This document shows, piece after piece, positions 8,074 through 18,048 of a stretch of 45,909 bases of DNA. A program made the position numbers and the translations under genes. The number at the start of each line of letters is the position of its first letter. The stretch's first letter is position 1. The stretch covers positions 15,401-61,309 of the forward strand of contig DBWM01000020.1 of assembly GCA_002309015.1 (NCBI GenBank), in the 5' to 3' direction. The stretch is from Myxococcales bacterium UBA1238. GTDB taxonomy: Bacteria; Myxococcota_A; Bradymonadia; UBA7976; UBA1532. The notes under the pieces are model-generated. The model was not told where the DNA came from, did no database searches, and was given only the letters and a program-made list of their open reading frames with translations.

Positions 8074-8904
8074 TTAAACCTCGTAGCTCTCACCCTCGCG
8101 CGCCATCTCTAAAAACAGACCCCTGTTGTTCCCCACATTCGCCCGCAGCCGCACCAGCGCGCGATCCAGATACACGTCGTTATGCCCGGGATCATGGTGA
8201 AAGAAAAATAATCGCTTCGCGCCCGAAAGCTGCGCCGCCCGCACCGCCGCCTCAAACGAGGAATGCCCCCAGCCGCGATGCTTGTCGTATTCCTCGGCGC
8301 TGTATTGCGCATCGTGAATCAAGACGTCGGCGTTCTTAAAAAACGAGATCACTTCGGGCGGCGGATCGCCCTCATATTCGCAATCCGTCGCGTACACCAG
8401 GCTGCGGCCCCCAAATTCCACGCGCAGACCGACGGATCCATTGGGATGACAGAGCGGACAGGTCATCACCCGAAGGCCGCCCTTAAACCAGGGCTCCCCC
8501 GGCTCAAATTCCTCGAATGTGAGGGTCGAAGAGACCGCAAACAGCGGCGCCGGAAAAAACGGAGACTCCATCTGCGCCGCAAGCCGCGCCTTCAGCCCCG
8601 AATCGCCGGGCCAGTAGCGGCTGTGAAAACAAATCTGAGTCCTCGGCGCAAACAGCGGCGAAAAATACGGCAGGCCCTGAATGTGATCCCAATGCAGATG
8701 CGACAAAAACAGATCGACCTTGCAGGGTTTGCCTTCGAGCTCGCGACCGAGGGCCCGCAGCCCCGTCCCCGCATCGAGGATCAAAAGCTGGTCGCCCACC
8801 CTGACCTCGACGCAGGCGGTGTTGCCCCCGTAACGCACGGTTTCGCTCCCAGGCGTGGGAATCGAACCGCGCACGCCCCAAAAACGAAATCGCATCGCTC
8901 CCAT
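8074..8904 (-). CDS. Metallo-beta-lactamase-fold hydrolase
   Basis: 276 residues. The zinc site motif SHLHWDH (about residue 88) and later ligands (CHPNGS, YATDCEYEGD, GWGHSS, FFHHDPGH) define the fold. The opening FWGVRGSIPTPG and the Asp-rich motif order match the PhnP / cyclic phosphodiesterase-like branch, which hydrolyses phosphodiester bonds; the substrate cannot be told from sequence. No signal peptide is visible. Starts at 8904 (GAGG upstream) and 8895 are both possible; the first is used. It lies 10 nt after the rel stop, in the gmk-rel operon. Confidence 0.85.
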   Translation of the reverse strand: MGAMRFRFWGVRGSIPTPGSETVRYGGNTACVEVRVGDQLLILDAGTGLRALGRELEGKPCKVDLFLSHLHWDHIQGLPYFSPLFAPRTQICFHSRYWPGDSGLKARLAAQMESPFFPAPLFAVSSTLTFEEFEPGEPWFKGGLRVMTCPLCHPNGSVGLRVEFGGRSLVYATDCEYEGDPPPEVISFFKNADVLIHDAQYSAEEYDKHRGWGHSSFEAAVRAAQLSGAKRLFFFHHDPGHNDVYLDRALVRLRANVGNNRGLFLEMAREGESYEV

Positions 8905-8914
8905 CGCGCCCTCG

Positions 8915-11086
8915 CTAGTTGTTCAAACGCTCGACCGTCGAAATGCCGTCGATGCGCTTTAAGAGCTTCATCGCCTGAGTCAGCTGCTCGATGTCGGTGA
9001 TCAGCAAGGTGAAGATGTTGATCGAATCGCGCTCGGGTGTGGTGCGGCAGCTGACCCCCGAGATGTTGACGCCCGCGTCGTAAAGCGCCTGGCTCATGGA
9101 AGCGAGCAGACCCGGCGCATCTTTGCCGAGCACCCTCACGCGCACCTGCGACTGGTGAACCTGCCCGTCTTCTTCCCAGCGCACGTCGACTTTGCGGCCG
9201 TTGTCGTAATTGGCCACCTGGGGACAATCGAGGCGGTGGATCGTGACGCATTGGCCCGCGCTCACAAAGCCTACAATGGGATCGCCGTGCACCGGAGAAC
9301 AACAGCGCGGGAAATGGCAGGCGATGCCTTCGAGCCCATCGACGATGACGCCCGTGCGACCGCCGGTGGAGGCTGCGGGCTTCGCCAAATCGACTTTCTT
9401 TAAGCGCTCGAGCTCGCTCTCTTTTTCTTGCTGCGCCGCTTCGAGCTGCTCGCGCTTCACCTCTTCGGGCAGGAAGAGATCGAGGATCGTCTCGAGGCGC
9501 ACCTTCTCGTAGCCGATGGCCAGAAACAGCTCGTGGGGGCTCTTGAACTTCCCTTTTTTGGCGCATTCGTCGAGCTGCCCGGTCTTGCGCATCTTGTTCA
9601 GGTTAAGCCCGTAACGCTTGAGCTCGCGATCGAGCTTTTCGATGCCCAGCTGCTCGGAGCGCGCGTTGTCTTCCTGGCGCAGGTAAGCGCGGATCTTGGC
9701 TTTGGCGCGGTTGGTGACGACGAACTTGAGCCAGTCGGCCTTGGGCTTGGAGCCCGGTGTGCGCAGGATCTCGACGTACTGGCCGGTTTCGAGCTTGGTG
9801 CGGATGGGGACCTGAACCCCGTCGATGCGCGCGCCCGTGCATTCGTGACCGAGATCGGTGTGGATCGTGTAGGCGAAGTCGAGGACCGTGGCGCCCTCGG
9901 GCAGGCCCTGCATCACGTCGCCCTGCGGCGTAAACACGAACACCTGGTTCTTGAAGAGATCGTCGGCTACGTCCTTGCCGGTGATGCCGCCCTTGACGAC
10001 CTCCATGATGCTGTTTTGCAGGTTCTGGTAGATGGGCGAACTGTTGCGGCCGTATTGCGCCTCTTTGTAGTTCCAATGCGCGGCCACACCGTAACAAGCG
10101 ACGTCGTGCATTTGCTGCGTGCGGATCTGCAGCTCGATGCGCTCGTGCTCGGGTCCGATGACCGAAGTGTGCAGCGACTGGTAGCCGTTCTCTTTGGGGG
10201 TGGCGATGTAATCCTTAAAGCGACCGGGGATCGGCTTCCACAGGCTGTGGACGTAGCCTAAAGCGGCGTAACATTTTTCGGGGCTGTCGACGATGATGCG
10301 GAAGGCGTGGATGTCGTAGAGGTTGTTCAGGCTGTGGTGGGATCGCATCTTTTGGTAAATCGACCAGAGATGCTTGGGCCTGCCGGTGACCTCGGCCGTG
10401 AGCCCCTGTTTTTCGAGGGCGCCTTTGACCTGATCGACCACGCGCGCGATGAACGACTCGCGCTCCGCACGGGTCTTTGCGATCTGCGCCGCCAGGTTGT
10501 GATATTCCTCGGGATACAAATACTTAAAGCAGAGATCTTCGAGCTCCGTCTTGATCCAGGCGATACCGAGGCGGTTGGCGAGGGGGGCGTAAATATCGAG
10601 GGTTTCGCGGGAGATGCGCTGCTGCTTTTCGGGCGGCATGTATTGCATGGTGCGCATGTTGTGCAGGCGGTCGGCGAGCTTGACCAGGATGACGCGCAAA
10701 TCCTGCACCATCGCGAGCAGCAGACGGCGGAAGTTTTCGGCCTGCGCTTCTTCTGCACTCTTAAAGTTGATCTTGGCGATCTTGGTTAAGCCGCTCACCA
10801 TGAAGGCGACGTCTTTGCCGAAGGTCTCCTCGATCTCCTCGATGGTGGTGACCGTGTCTTCCACCGTGTCGTGCAACAGCGCCGCCGCCACCGAAGGCGC
10901 ATCGAGCCCCAGACTCGCGACGATGTAGCTGACCTCGACGGGGTGAATCAGGTAAGGCTCACCGCTCTTGCGCAATTGCCCCTGATGCACGCGCGCGCTG
11001 AAAATATAGGCGCGCCGCACCAGCATCTCGTCTGCATCGGGCTGATGCTCCTTGAGCAACTTCAGCGTATCCTCGATTCGGATCAT
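8915..11086 (-). CDS. Bifunctional (p)ppGpp synthetase/hydrolase
   Basis: 723 residues, with the long RelA/SpoT homologue layout: HD hydrolase domain (H72-D73, HDTVEDT, intact), synthetase domain (PIPGRFKDYIATPKENGYQS and ELQIRTQQMHD), TGS domain (VFVFTPQGDVMQGLPEGATVLDFAY), a CC/zinc-finger region (FPRCCSP...HRLDCPQ) and a C-terminal ACT domain. The intact HD site implies both synthesis and breakdown of the alarmone. This appears to be the cell's Rel/SpoT-type enzyme. It follows gmk by 42 nt, with AAAGGAG in that gap. Linkage with gmk is a common arrangement and places GMP/GDP supply next to ppGpp metabolism. Confidence 0.95.
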   Translation of the reverse strand: MIRIEDTLKLLKEHQPDADEMLVRRAYIFSARVHQGQLRKSGEPYLIHPVEVSYIVASLGLDAPSVAAALLHDTVEDTVTTIEEIEETFGKDVAFMVSGLTKIAKINFKSAEEAQAENFRRLLLAMVQDLRVILVKLADRLHNMRTMQYMPPEKQQRISRETLDIYAPLANRLGIAWIKTELEDLCFKYLYPEEYHNLAAQIAKTRAERESFIARVVDQVKGALEKQGLTAEVTGRPKHLWSIYQKMRSHHSLNNLYDIHAFRIIVDSPEKCYAALGYVHSLWKPIPGRFKDYIATPKENGYQSLHTSVIGPEHERIELQIRTQQMHDVACYGVAAHWNYKEAQYGRNSSPIYQNLQNSIMEVVKGGITGKDVADDLFKNQVFVFTPQGDVMQGLPEGATVLDFAYTIHTDLGHECTGARIDGVQVPIRTKLETGQYVEILRTPGSKPKADWLKFVVTNRAKAKIRAYLRQEDNARSEQLGIEKLDRELKRYGLNLNKMRKTGQLDECAKKGKFKSPHELFLAIGYEKVRLETILDLFLPEEVKREQLEAAQQEKESELERLKKVDLAKPAASTGGRTGVIVDGLEGIACHFPRCCSPVHGDPIVGFVSAGQCVTIHRLDCPQVANYDNGRKVDVRWEEDGQVHQSQVRVRVLGKDAPGLLASMSQALYDAGVNISGVSCRTTPERDSINIFTLLITDIEQLTQAMKLLKRIDGISTVERLNN

Positions 11087-11128
11087 CTCGCTCTTTGCAC
11101 TCCTTTGAGAAGCTCTCCTTGAAGAGAA

Positions 11129-11731
11129 CTAGGCGTTTTGCGCTTGCAGGCGTTCCACATGCGACTTCAGGCGGCGGCGGCGATCGGCGAACGCGCTGTA
11201 AATCTGACCGATCTCTTCGGCTGCCCGCTCTACCCTGTCGTTGATCACCCAATATTGAAAATCGGTCACCTTGCCAAATTCGCGGCGACCGATCTCCAAA
11301 CGCCTTGCGATCACCTCTTCAGCCTCGGTGCCTCGCCCCCGCAACCGCTGCGCCAGCGCCTCGATGCTCGGCGGCAACAAAAAGACGGTGAGCGCCGCCG
11401 GAAACTGGCTGACCAGGTTATGCGCACCTTCCACCTCGACTTCGAGCAACAGATCGAGATCCGCCTCTTCCGCCGCTTTGATGGTTTGATGCGCGGTGCC
11501 GTAAAGATTGCCCGCGTATTCCGTCCATTCCGCAAAGCCACCCGCATCGCGCAGCGCCTCAAATTCGGGACGCGACACAAAATGGTAATGGACGCCGTCC
11601 TGCTCACCCGGCCGCATCGCGCGCGTGGTATGGCTCACCGAAAGCCGCAGTCTGGGATAACGCTTGAGCAGCTCGGCTACGACCGTCGATTTGCCCGTTC
11701 CGCTCACCGCCGAAAGGATCACTAACGCCAC
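11129..11731 (-). CDS. gmk: Guanylate kinase
   Basis: Phosphorylates GMP to GDP with ATP. 200 residues, typical size. The P-loop is SAVSGTGKST near the N-terminus; VSHTTRAMRPGEQDGVHYHFV binds GMP, and LLEVEVEGAHN and the C-terminal lid region follow. It starts 3 nt after yicC and precedes rel, reproducing the widespread yicC-gmk-rel order. Confidence 0.96.
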   Translation of the reverse strand: MALVILSAVSGTGKSTVVAELLKRYPRLRLSVSHTTRAMRPGEQDGVHYHFVSRPEFEALRDAGGFAEWTEYAGNLYGTAHQTIKAAEEADLDLLLEVEVEGAHNLVSQFPAALTVFLLPPSIEALAQRLRGRGTEAEEVIARRLEIGRREFGKVTDFQYWVINDRVERAAEEIGQIYSAFADRRRRLKSHVERLQAQNA

Positions 11732-11734
11732 AGC

Positions 11735-12637
11735 TCACTCCACATTTTGAATTTGCTCGCGGAAGCGCTCGAGCTCCGCCTTCAGTTCCAGCGTCACCGA
11801 CGAAAGCCGCAAATCCTGCACCTTGCTCGCCGTCGTGTTCACTTCGCGCAGCATCTCCTGGCACAGAAAATCGAGCTGCCGCCCCACGCCTTCGGGCGCA
11901 TCGCTCTGCAACAGCGTTCGACCCTGCAGCACATGGCTCTCCAAACGCGCGATTTCTTCTGCAATATCGGAGCGTTCCGCGATCAGCGCCACTTCCTGCA
12001 ACAAGCGCCCTTCATCGATGGGTGTGCCCAAATGCGCCAGATGGGTGCGCAGGCGATCCTCGAGCTTTTGACGCCAGATCTCGTTTTGCTCGGCCGCATG
12101 CTGTTCGCAAACCTGTCGCAGACTTTCGATGCGATCGAGAATGGCCGTGAGCGCCTTTTCGAGCTGAAGGCCCTCGGCTTTGCGCATCTGCCGCATCTGC
12201 TCGATCGCCGCATCGATCCCCGCATTGAGCTTTTCGCCCTGCGCCTCCACATCGAACTCGGGCACGCAGGGCGCAAGCACACCTGGCCAGCAGGCGATCC
12301 GATCCAACAGCCTGGATTCATCGAGATTGAACGAAAGCTCGGAAGCCATCTGGCGCATGGCCGAAAGCAGGGAGTGAGCGAGCGGCGCATTCAGGCGCAC
12401 TTCCGTCGCTTCCACCGCGTCCGTCGAAGTCGCCTGAATCGTCACATCCACATGACCGCGCGCAATCTGGCTCGCAATCCGGGCGCGCACCAAAGGCTCC
12501 ACCGTGCTCAAAAGCCTGGGCAAATGCAGCTTTAAATCGAGAAAGCGGTGGTTGATGGCGCGGATTTCGATCGCATATTCCACGCCACAGAGTTCAACCC
12601 GGCTTCTTCCGAAACCGGTCATACTTAAAATGGACAT
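11735..12637 (-). CDS. yicC: YicC/YloC family endoribonuclease
   Basis: 300 residues. The family N-terminus MTGFGR and EIRAINHRFLDLKLHLPR are present, together with the conserved C-terminal stretch (GRQLDFLCQEMLREVNTTASK). YicC-type proteins form hexameric endoribonucleases that act on RNA and small RNAs. It sits 25 nt downstream of the HARE-HTH gene and 3 nt upstream of gmk, probably cotranscribed. Confidence 0.93.
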   Translation of the reverse strand: MSILSMTGFGRSRVELCGVEYAIEIRAINHRFLDLKLHLPRLLSTVEPLVRARIASQIARGHVDVTIQATSTDAVEATEVRLNAPLAHSLLSAMRQMASELSFNLDESRLLDRIACWPGVLAPCVPEFDVEAQGEKLNAGIDAAIEQMRQMRKAEGLQLEKALTAILDRIESLRQVCEQHAAEQNEIWRQKLEDRLRTHLAHLGTPIDEGRLLQEVALIAERSDIAEEIARLESHVLQGRTLLQSDAPEGVGRQLDFLCQEMLREVNTTASKVQDLRLSSVTLELKAELERFREQIQNVE

Positions 12638-12662
12638 GCCCTCAAACCTCGCTCAGGCGCCT

Positions 12663-14576
12663 TCAGGCGAGGCTCTCAAAGAAGGCCTCATCGACAAACT
12701 TGTGCGACAACACGCCCAGTTCGGCCTGGCAAAGCCAACCTGCGAAAGCTGCGCCATCCACAAACTCGACTGCGGAAGAAGCTTGCTCGGGCGTCTCGCT
12801 CACCTCTCCGAGCGCCACCCAGAGGCCACGCTTTGCGCCGGTTTCTTCGAGTGCGTCACACCATTGGGCATAGGCACCGGCCTGCGCCGAACGGCGTTGA
12901 ATCGCAAACGCAACCTTCTGCCCGGCAAGAAGCGCCGTAAACTGCCACAAACCGCCCTGCTGCTGGACCGCTCCAAATGAGCTGTAGCCCATGCGTTCGA
13001 GCAACATCGCAAGCAGCCCTGCAAAGGCGCCATCGCGCAAGTTCGCAATTTTCAAAAGCAATTCAGCTTTCAGAGCCTCATGCAGCCCGAGCTGGGCCTT
13101 CTCAAACTGTCGCTCGGCCTCAAGATAACGCGGCGAAAGCTTCCATTCGGTCAAAGCGACCGTGCCATCGTTGCAAAGCGCAAAACGGGGACGCAGGCCC
13201 ATCGACAAACGACGCGCATTCTCAGCCACAATAGCAGACTTTAAACCGCGTGCCGACAAGCGTTTTTCGACCGCTTCCATCAACACAGGTCCCGCCATCG
13301 GAGAACCGGACTGCTGCAACGTTTCGTAAGCCACAGCCAGCAACGCATCCGCACTCTGGAGCGAGAAACGGGCTCCACGGCGTTCCGTCTTCTCGATGCC
13401 CGCCTTCTCGATGCGCTCGCGGCGTTCACGGCGATCAACCGACTCGCGCCTGTCGTCGCGCTTGCTTTCAAACCGCCTGGATTCGATGCGCGTTTCGCTG
13501 CTCTCCACTTCCACGGGCTGTGCGGCGGCTGCCTGCTGAGTGGCGCGTCCCAAATCCCTGCGGCTGCGCGCGCGCCTGGGTTCCGAAACGGGCGCTTCAG
13601 ACTTTTGCTCAATTTTTTGCTCAGACTTCGGCTCGAACTTTTGCTCGAATCTGGCGGGCTGCTCCACCGGCTGAGGCTTCGGCAACGGCGATTTTTCCCA
13701 ATGGGCGCGCAGGCGCTGCAACAGGTTTTCGACCGCATCCGAAAGATCGATCGCTTCGACCGCCCCCATCTTTTCGGCCTGCTTTTGAGCCGCTTGTTCC
13801 AGAATCTCGTTTAATTGCGGCATCCTGGCTTTTCGCGCGACGCCCAGCTTTTCGCGCAGACGATCGGCAATGCGCAGATTGGCCTGAGCCACAGGCTTTT
13901 CGGGCGCTTCTTTGACGTTGCCTTTGGCCGCCGATTTGGCAACCGCTGCCTTTGATGCGGCTTTCAGCTGATCGGCCGCTTTATGAGCGGTTTCGCGACG
14001 GCGCTGCGTCTCTTCTTTAGGCTCCGCTTTGGTTTCCGTCTGGTTTTCAAACGCCTTGTTTTCGGATGCCGCTTCACGCTCACGACGGCGCGCTTCTGCC
14101 CTGCGCTCTCTCGAACGCAATGGGCGCTCGGTCTGATTTTCGGCTTGCGGCGCGGGCGCATCCTGAGCATCGTTTGGAGCCGATTCTTCTTGTGGCAGGC
14201 CCAGTTGATGTGCCACGCTGCTTCTCAGATTCTTCCAGAGCTTCTGCCTGAGCGAGCGATCGTCGCGACCCGATTCTGCACCGGCAGCCGCCTCTTCAAT
14301 GCTTGCGGGTACCGGCGAATGGCGTTCCATTTTGCGCATTTCCTGAACTTCGCTCTCGTCGGCCTGCAGGCTGAAGATGCCCTTGCGCACCTCCACGCAT
14401 GCCCCCTGAGCCGCAGCTTCTTCGAGCATCGATTGCAGCTCGTCCGCATCGGGCACAGCCCCCGAAAACAAGCCATCGCGCAAAGCCAGACGAATGATCG
14501 CGCGCACATTCAAAGGCCGTCCCGCTTGTTCAAGCACTTCGCGCGCGATTTCAAAAATTCCCTGAGAACGCTTCAT
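12663..14576 (-). CDS. HARE-HTH protein with C-terminal nuclease-like domain
   Basis: 637 residues. Residues 1-72 fit a HARE-HTH winged helix (FEIAREVLEQAGRPLNVRAI...VRKGIFSLQ), a domain linked to chromatin or RNA-polymerase-associated proteins. A long Arg/Glu/Lys-rich linker (about 80-410) is followed by a second winged-helix-like part and a C-terminal domain resembling Mrr-type restriction-endonuclease folds (LLERMGYSS...LLAGQKVAFAIQRRS). The expected D...QxK catalytic residues are not seen, so it may bind DNA without cutting. The ATG at 14576 is used; an upstream TTG at 14582 adds two residues. It heads the yicC-gmk-rel unit. Domain calls are from motif reading only. Confidence 0.65.
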   Translation of the reverse strand: MKRSQGIFEIAREVLEQAGRPLNVRAIIRLALRDGLFSGAVPDADELQSMLEEAAAQGACVEVRKGIFSLQADESEVQEMRKMERHSPVPASIEEAAAGAESGRDDRSLRQKLWKNLRSSVAHQLGLPQEESAPNDAQDAPAPQAENQTERPLRSRERRAEARRREREAASENKAFENQTETKAEPKEETQRRRETAHKAADQLKAASKAAVAKSAAKGNVKEAPEKPVAQANLRIADRLREKLGVARKARMPQLNEILEQAAQKQAEKMGAVEAIDLSDAVENLLQRLRAHWEKSPLPKPQPVEQPARFEQKFEPKSEQKIEQKSEAPVSEPRRARSRRDLGRATQQAAAAQPVEVESSETRIESRRFESKRDDRRESVDRRERRERIEKAGIEKTERRGARFSLQSADALLAVAYETLQQSGSPMAGPVLMEAVEKRLSARGLKSAIVAENARRLSMGLRPRFALCNDGTVALTEWKLSPRYLEAERQFEKAQLGLHEALKAELLLKIANLRDGAFAGLLAMLLERMGYSSFGAVQQQGGLWQFTALLAGQKVAFAIQRRSAQAGAYAQWCDALEETGAKRGLWVALGEVSETPEQASSAVEFVDGAAFAGWLCQAELGVLSHKFVDEAFFESLA

Positions 14577-14605
14577 ATTCAAAAATCTCTAATGATTTCA
14601 CTGTA

Positions 14606-14630
14606 ATAAAACAGGACCGACAAGCGGTCC
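14606..14630 (-). terminator. Probable intrinsic terminator after the phosphoesterase gene
   Basis: On the minus strand GGACCG-cttgt-CGGTCC is followed by TGTTTTATT. It lies between the stop of the metallophosphoesterase gene and the start of the HARE-HTH gene, so it would end the upstream transcript. Confidence 0.55.
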
Positions 14631-14692
14631 CAAATGAAAATGCTCATTTCGTATTGCAGAGTTGAAGAGGCGCCCTGCGCCATTCACGATCA

Positions 14693-15424
14693 TCACACAC
14701 CGATCAGCAACCGTTGAGCAAAGGCTGGCGCCAAATCGGTCGCACGAATTTTCCTTACAGCTGAGTCCACATCGTATCGCACCCGAATATATTCAAAACG
14801 CATTTCCTGCGTATCAAACACGCCAAAACAGGCCCTCGGATCGTAATCCCGCGGCTGCCCCACGCTGCCCACTGTAATCACATATTTCATATCACCGAGC
14901 AGATGGAACCGCGTATGCAGCTCCTCTTCAGCCCGGGAATCGTTGTAGCGAAAGCACTTACAGAGATGCGAATGTCCGATGAAGGTCACCTTTTTCATCT
15001 GAGGAAAATCCATGACCAGCTCGCGCATTTGCTCAAGCACAAAAATATATTCAAACTCCGAAAGATGGAGCGGAGAACCGTGCGAAAAGCTGAGATTCTC
15101 GATGCAATATTCGTAAGGCAGGCTGCGCAGCCATTCGAGATTCTTTTCGGTCAAATGCTCCGCATGCCAGTCCAGCGCTTTTCTTGCGCCCAAACGATAA
15201 TAGCTATAATCCATGCGGCCGCAAACCGCCGCATCGTGATTGCCGAGCACCACTTCATCCGCCACTTTTTGCACCAAATGGCAGCATTCGTTGGGTTCAG
15301 CACCATAACCGACCACGTCGCCCAGGCAAATCACGCGGTCAACATTGCACCCATCCAGCACCCGAAGCACCGCTTCCAGCGCATCCAAATTGGCATGAAT
15401 ATCAGAAATCAAACCGATGCGCAT
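14693..15424 (-). CDS. Calcineurin-like metallophosphoesterase
   Basis: 243 residues. The dinuclear metal motifs are complete: DIHAN, GDVVGYG, GNHD, SHGSP and GHSHLCK, then VGSVGQPRD. This pattern matches the YfcE / diadenosine-tetraphosphatase-like branch of phosphodiesterases. Cytoplasmic, no signal peptide. AGGAAGG precedes the ATG. It lies 37 nt downstream of the CpXC gene and may share its transcript. The exact substrate cannot be assigned. Confidence 0.88.
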   Translation of the reverse strand: MRIGLISDIHANLDALEAVLRVLDGCNVDRVICLGDVVGYGAEPNECCHLVQKVADEVVLGNHDAAVCGRMDYSYYRLGARKALDWHAEHLTEKNLEWLRSLPYEYCIENLSFSHGSPLHLSEFEYIFVLEQMRELVMDFPQMKKVTFIGHSHLCKCFRYNDSRAEEELHTRFHLLGDMKYVITVGSVGQPRDYDPRACFGVFDTQEMRFEYIRVRYDVDSAVRKIRATDLAPAFAQRLLIGV

Positions 15425-15461
15425 CTACCAAAACCTTCCTCGTCACTCCATATTCTTAAAA

Positions 15462-17837
15462 TCAAAGCGATGAATCCTCAAACACTTCGAGCGCAGGCGA
15501 ATCATCCCAGGCGTCCACGGCGTCAAAGGTATGCTCCAGGCGCTCCGAAAAATCAGCAGCATCCCCGAATTCCACCTCATCCACCTGAGCCAAAGCCTCA
15601 TCCAGACAATCCAAAACCGCTTGCGGTCTCTCGGGTTGCGATGATCCTTGCGATTCCTCCAGTCCCTCTTTGGGTGCTTTTGCAGTCGTCAGAATCCCGC
15701 GCGCATCTTTTGCCATCAAAGCCAGCGTGTAAGCCACCCGATCCTCCGGATCGCCGTTTAAAGCCACATCGTCCAAAACGAGCGCCAGCCGATCGGGCCC
15801 CATTCGGGCAATCTCTCTCGCCAGCAACGGCCATTCAGCGGGTGAAGCAGCCCTCAGCATTTGCATCAAAGGCGCCACAGCAGCATCAGATCCCATCTCG
15901 CCTAAGCATAAAACACTCGCCCAAGCAAGGTAAGCCTGTTTTGAACGCAATCCCTGCAAATAGGCCGCTTCAAACGCTGTCCCAAATTTTAAAGTCTTTG
16001 GAATCACAAGCAAAAGTTCCTCGCGATTTAAAATGGGCAGCAGCCGGGAAAGCAGCGGAATCGACTCCGAATCCCCCAGATCGGCCACCGCACAGACCGC
16101 CTGAAGGCGCTCGGGCCCCGGTTCATCGTGGGTTTTGAGCCAGTTCAGCCAGTCCTCAGGCCTGCGTTCCGGCCGGGTCTCCGGCAACTCCACCGACTCG
16201 CTCGCTTCAAAGGCTGCTTCCTCATCCAGATGGGCTTCCGCGCTCTCCTTTGCGCGCTCCATGCAGCGGACGACCAGTTCCTCAAGGTTCGGATCGAGAT
16301 GAAAATCGAGCGACTCCGCATCCTGCAGCAACAATTGCCAGTTTTCCCAAATCTCCATCGGATCCAGATCGGAAGGCTTGAGCGACAGGCTCACCTCCGC
16401 AAAGGCCTGAATCTGTTTCTTTAATAAATCCAAAGCGTTATCGGCAAAATGGCGGTCGATGGCGCATTGTTTCAGCGCGGGATCCATCGCGAGACCAAAC
16501 TCGATGGCGTGATACAAAATCCGATCCACCAGCATCTCATACCAGATCACCGGAAAAGACTTGACCGACAGCAAATAATCGCGGCGCTCCGGCTCAAACC
16601 AATAAGAAAAGATCCCGAGGGCCAGGCGCGCTTCAGCCGCCGTCGCCATCTGCTCAAAGCTATGCTGATTAAAATTATGATTCAGCTTGCCCACGCGATC
16701 GAACTGCGGATCGTTCACCAAATCGCGCGCCGCTTCTCCGTCGTAATGCGCGTCGGCCAGCGATTCCTGAAGCAGCTCCCGGGCGCGCGCCACGTTGGAT
16801 TCCAGAGGCGCCCTCATCTCGATCGCGCGAATGCATTCCCCTGATTCGCTATAGATCTTAAACTTGATCTCAAAATTCTGCTCCAGGCGATTCAGAATCT
16901 CGGCATGCTCTTCATCCTGCGGATCGAGACAGATCTCCGCCGATTCCCCGCGCCCCCAGGCAAAAGCGAGCATGGGCACAAACCCAAAGGGCGTCTGGTG
17001 CAGCTGAAACCGAATATCGGCCTGACTGAGGCTGCTTTCCTCGGGCACGATCTTTAAAACCACCGATTTTCCTTGCAAAAACAGCTTCGGAGGCTCGCGT
17101 GCCGGCGGTTCTTCGGGCAAAGGCGCCACGCCCCAGTCATCCTCGTCCTGAGCGGCACATTCATCGGCACAGGATTCCATAAATTCAGCGCGCAGGGCTT
17201 CTTCCGAAATCGACGGACTCTTCTCTGGTGCCCCAAAAAAGGCCGGCGCATCCGACTGCAGGATCGGCGTATCGGCGTTTACAATCGAAGATTCGCGAAC
17301 GCTCGCGGTCTCCCAGGGTTCCTGATGAATCGACGGGAACCGCGGCACCATATCAGTCTGAGGCACCGCAACCCGCGTCTCTTCGCCCTTCAGCGCCACG
17401 GGCGCCTCGGTTGTGGCATAGCGCACCTGCTGGCGCTCCAGAAAATCCGCAAGCAGAGGCGCAGAGACGAGCTCAAAATCGAGGGCATAAGGCGGCAGAC
17501 AATCGCCTTCTTCGGGTTCCAGCGAGCGGATAAAATCAGACTTTACCTTTAAAATCCGGTGGTTATCGCGTTCTGGCACCACCAGGATCAAGCGGTTCGG
17601 CAGATGGAGCGCAAAGGGCTCCTCGGCTTCGTAAACCGATCCGCATTGAGGGCAGACCATCGCATTCAGGCCCATAAACCCCTGAGTTAAAAAGGCATTC
17701 AGCAAATGGGCTTCGCGGGCAAAATCCAGGGAGCGCACAAAAGAGGCGCCATAATAAGCGTGGCAATGGCCGCACCAGACCGTCGTTTTTTCACATACGA
17801 ACTGTCCCACCTGATTCTGAAAAATCGCCTTGCTCAC
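15462..17837 (-). CDS. CpXC-domain protein with HEAT-like C-terminus
   Basis: 791 residues. The N-terminus (about 1-130) has paired cysteine motifs CGHC and CPQC in a CpXC-type arrangement and probably binds zinc. A long acidic middle follows. The C-terminus (about 590-740) is made of helical HEAT-like repeats (AVCAVADLGDSESIPLLSRL, ASVLCLGEMGSDAAVAPLMQ, REIARMGPDRLALVLDDVA). No signal peptide or membrane helix. The start is GTG with GGAG 7 nt upstream. The layout suggests a cytoplasmic protein-protein scaffold; no function is known. Confidence 0.75.
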   Translation of the reverse strand: MSKAIFQNQVGQFVCEKTTVWCGHCHAYYGASFVRSLDFAREAHLLNAFLTQGFMGLNAMVCPQCGSVYEAEEPFALHLPNRLILVVPERDNHRILKVKSDFIRSLEPEEGDCLPPYALDFELVSAPLLADFLERQQVRYATTEAPVALKGEETRVAVPQTDMVPRFPSIHQEPWETASVRESSIVNADTPILQSDAPAFFGAPEKSPSISEEALRAEFMESCADECAAQDEDDWGVAPLPEEPPAREPPKLFLQGKSVVLKIVPEESSLSQADIRFQLHQTPFGFVPMLAFAWGRGESAEICLDPQDEEHAEILNRLEQNFEIKFKIYSESGECIRAIEMRAPLESNVARARELLQESLADAHYDGEAARDLVNDPQFDRVGKLNHNFNQHSFEQMATAAEARLALGIFSYWFEPERRDYLLSVKSFPVIWYEMLVDRILYHAIEFGLAMDPALKQCAIDRHFADNALDLLKKQIQAFAEVSLSLKPSDLDPMEIWENWQLLLQDAESLDFHLDPNLEELVVRCMERAKESAEAHLDEEAAFEASESVELPETRPERRPEDWLNWLKTHDEPGPERLQAVCAVADLGDSESIPLLSRLLPILNREELLLVIPKTLKFGTAFEAAYLQGLRSKQAYLAWASVLCLGEMGSDAAVAPLMQMLRAASPAEWPLLAREIARMGPDRLALVLDDVALNGDPEDRVAYTLALMAKDARGILTTAKAPKEGLEESQGSSQPERPQAVLDCLDEALAQVDEVEFGDAADFSERLEHTFDAVDAWDDSPALEVFEDSSL

Positions 17838-18048
17838 CTGAGTTCTCCAAGCATACAGTCCATCGCTATAGCACGCTCAAAATGAAACTGTAACCCCAAA
17901 GCAACTTATCGGGAGCACAGCGGTCAAAACGACCTCCGGCACCGCAGGCAAGGGCTTTTCGGGCTCAGAATTCACATCCATAACCATATGAAATCATTCG
18001 GTTTTATTTTCTTCCATCTCCAAATTTTTTCGGAAGAGTTTTTTCTTC

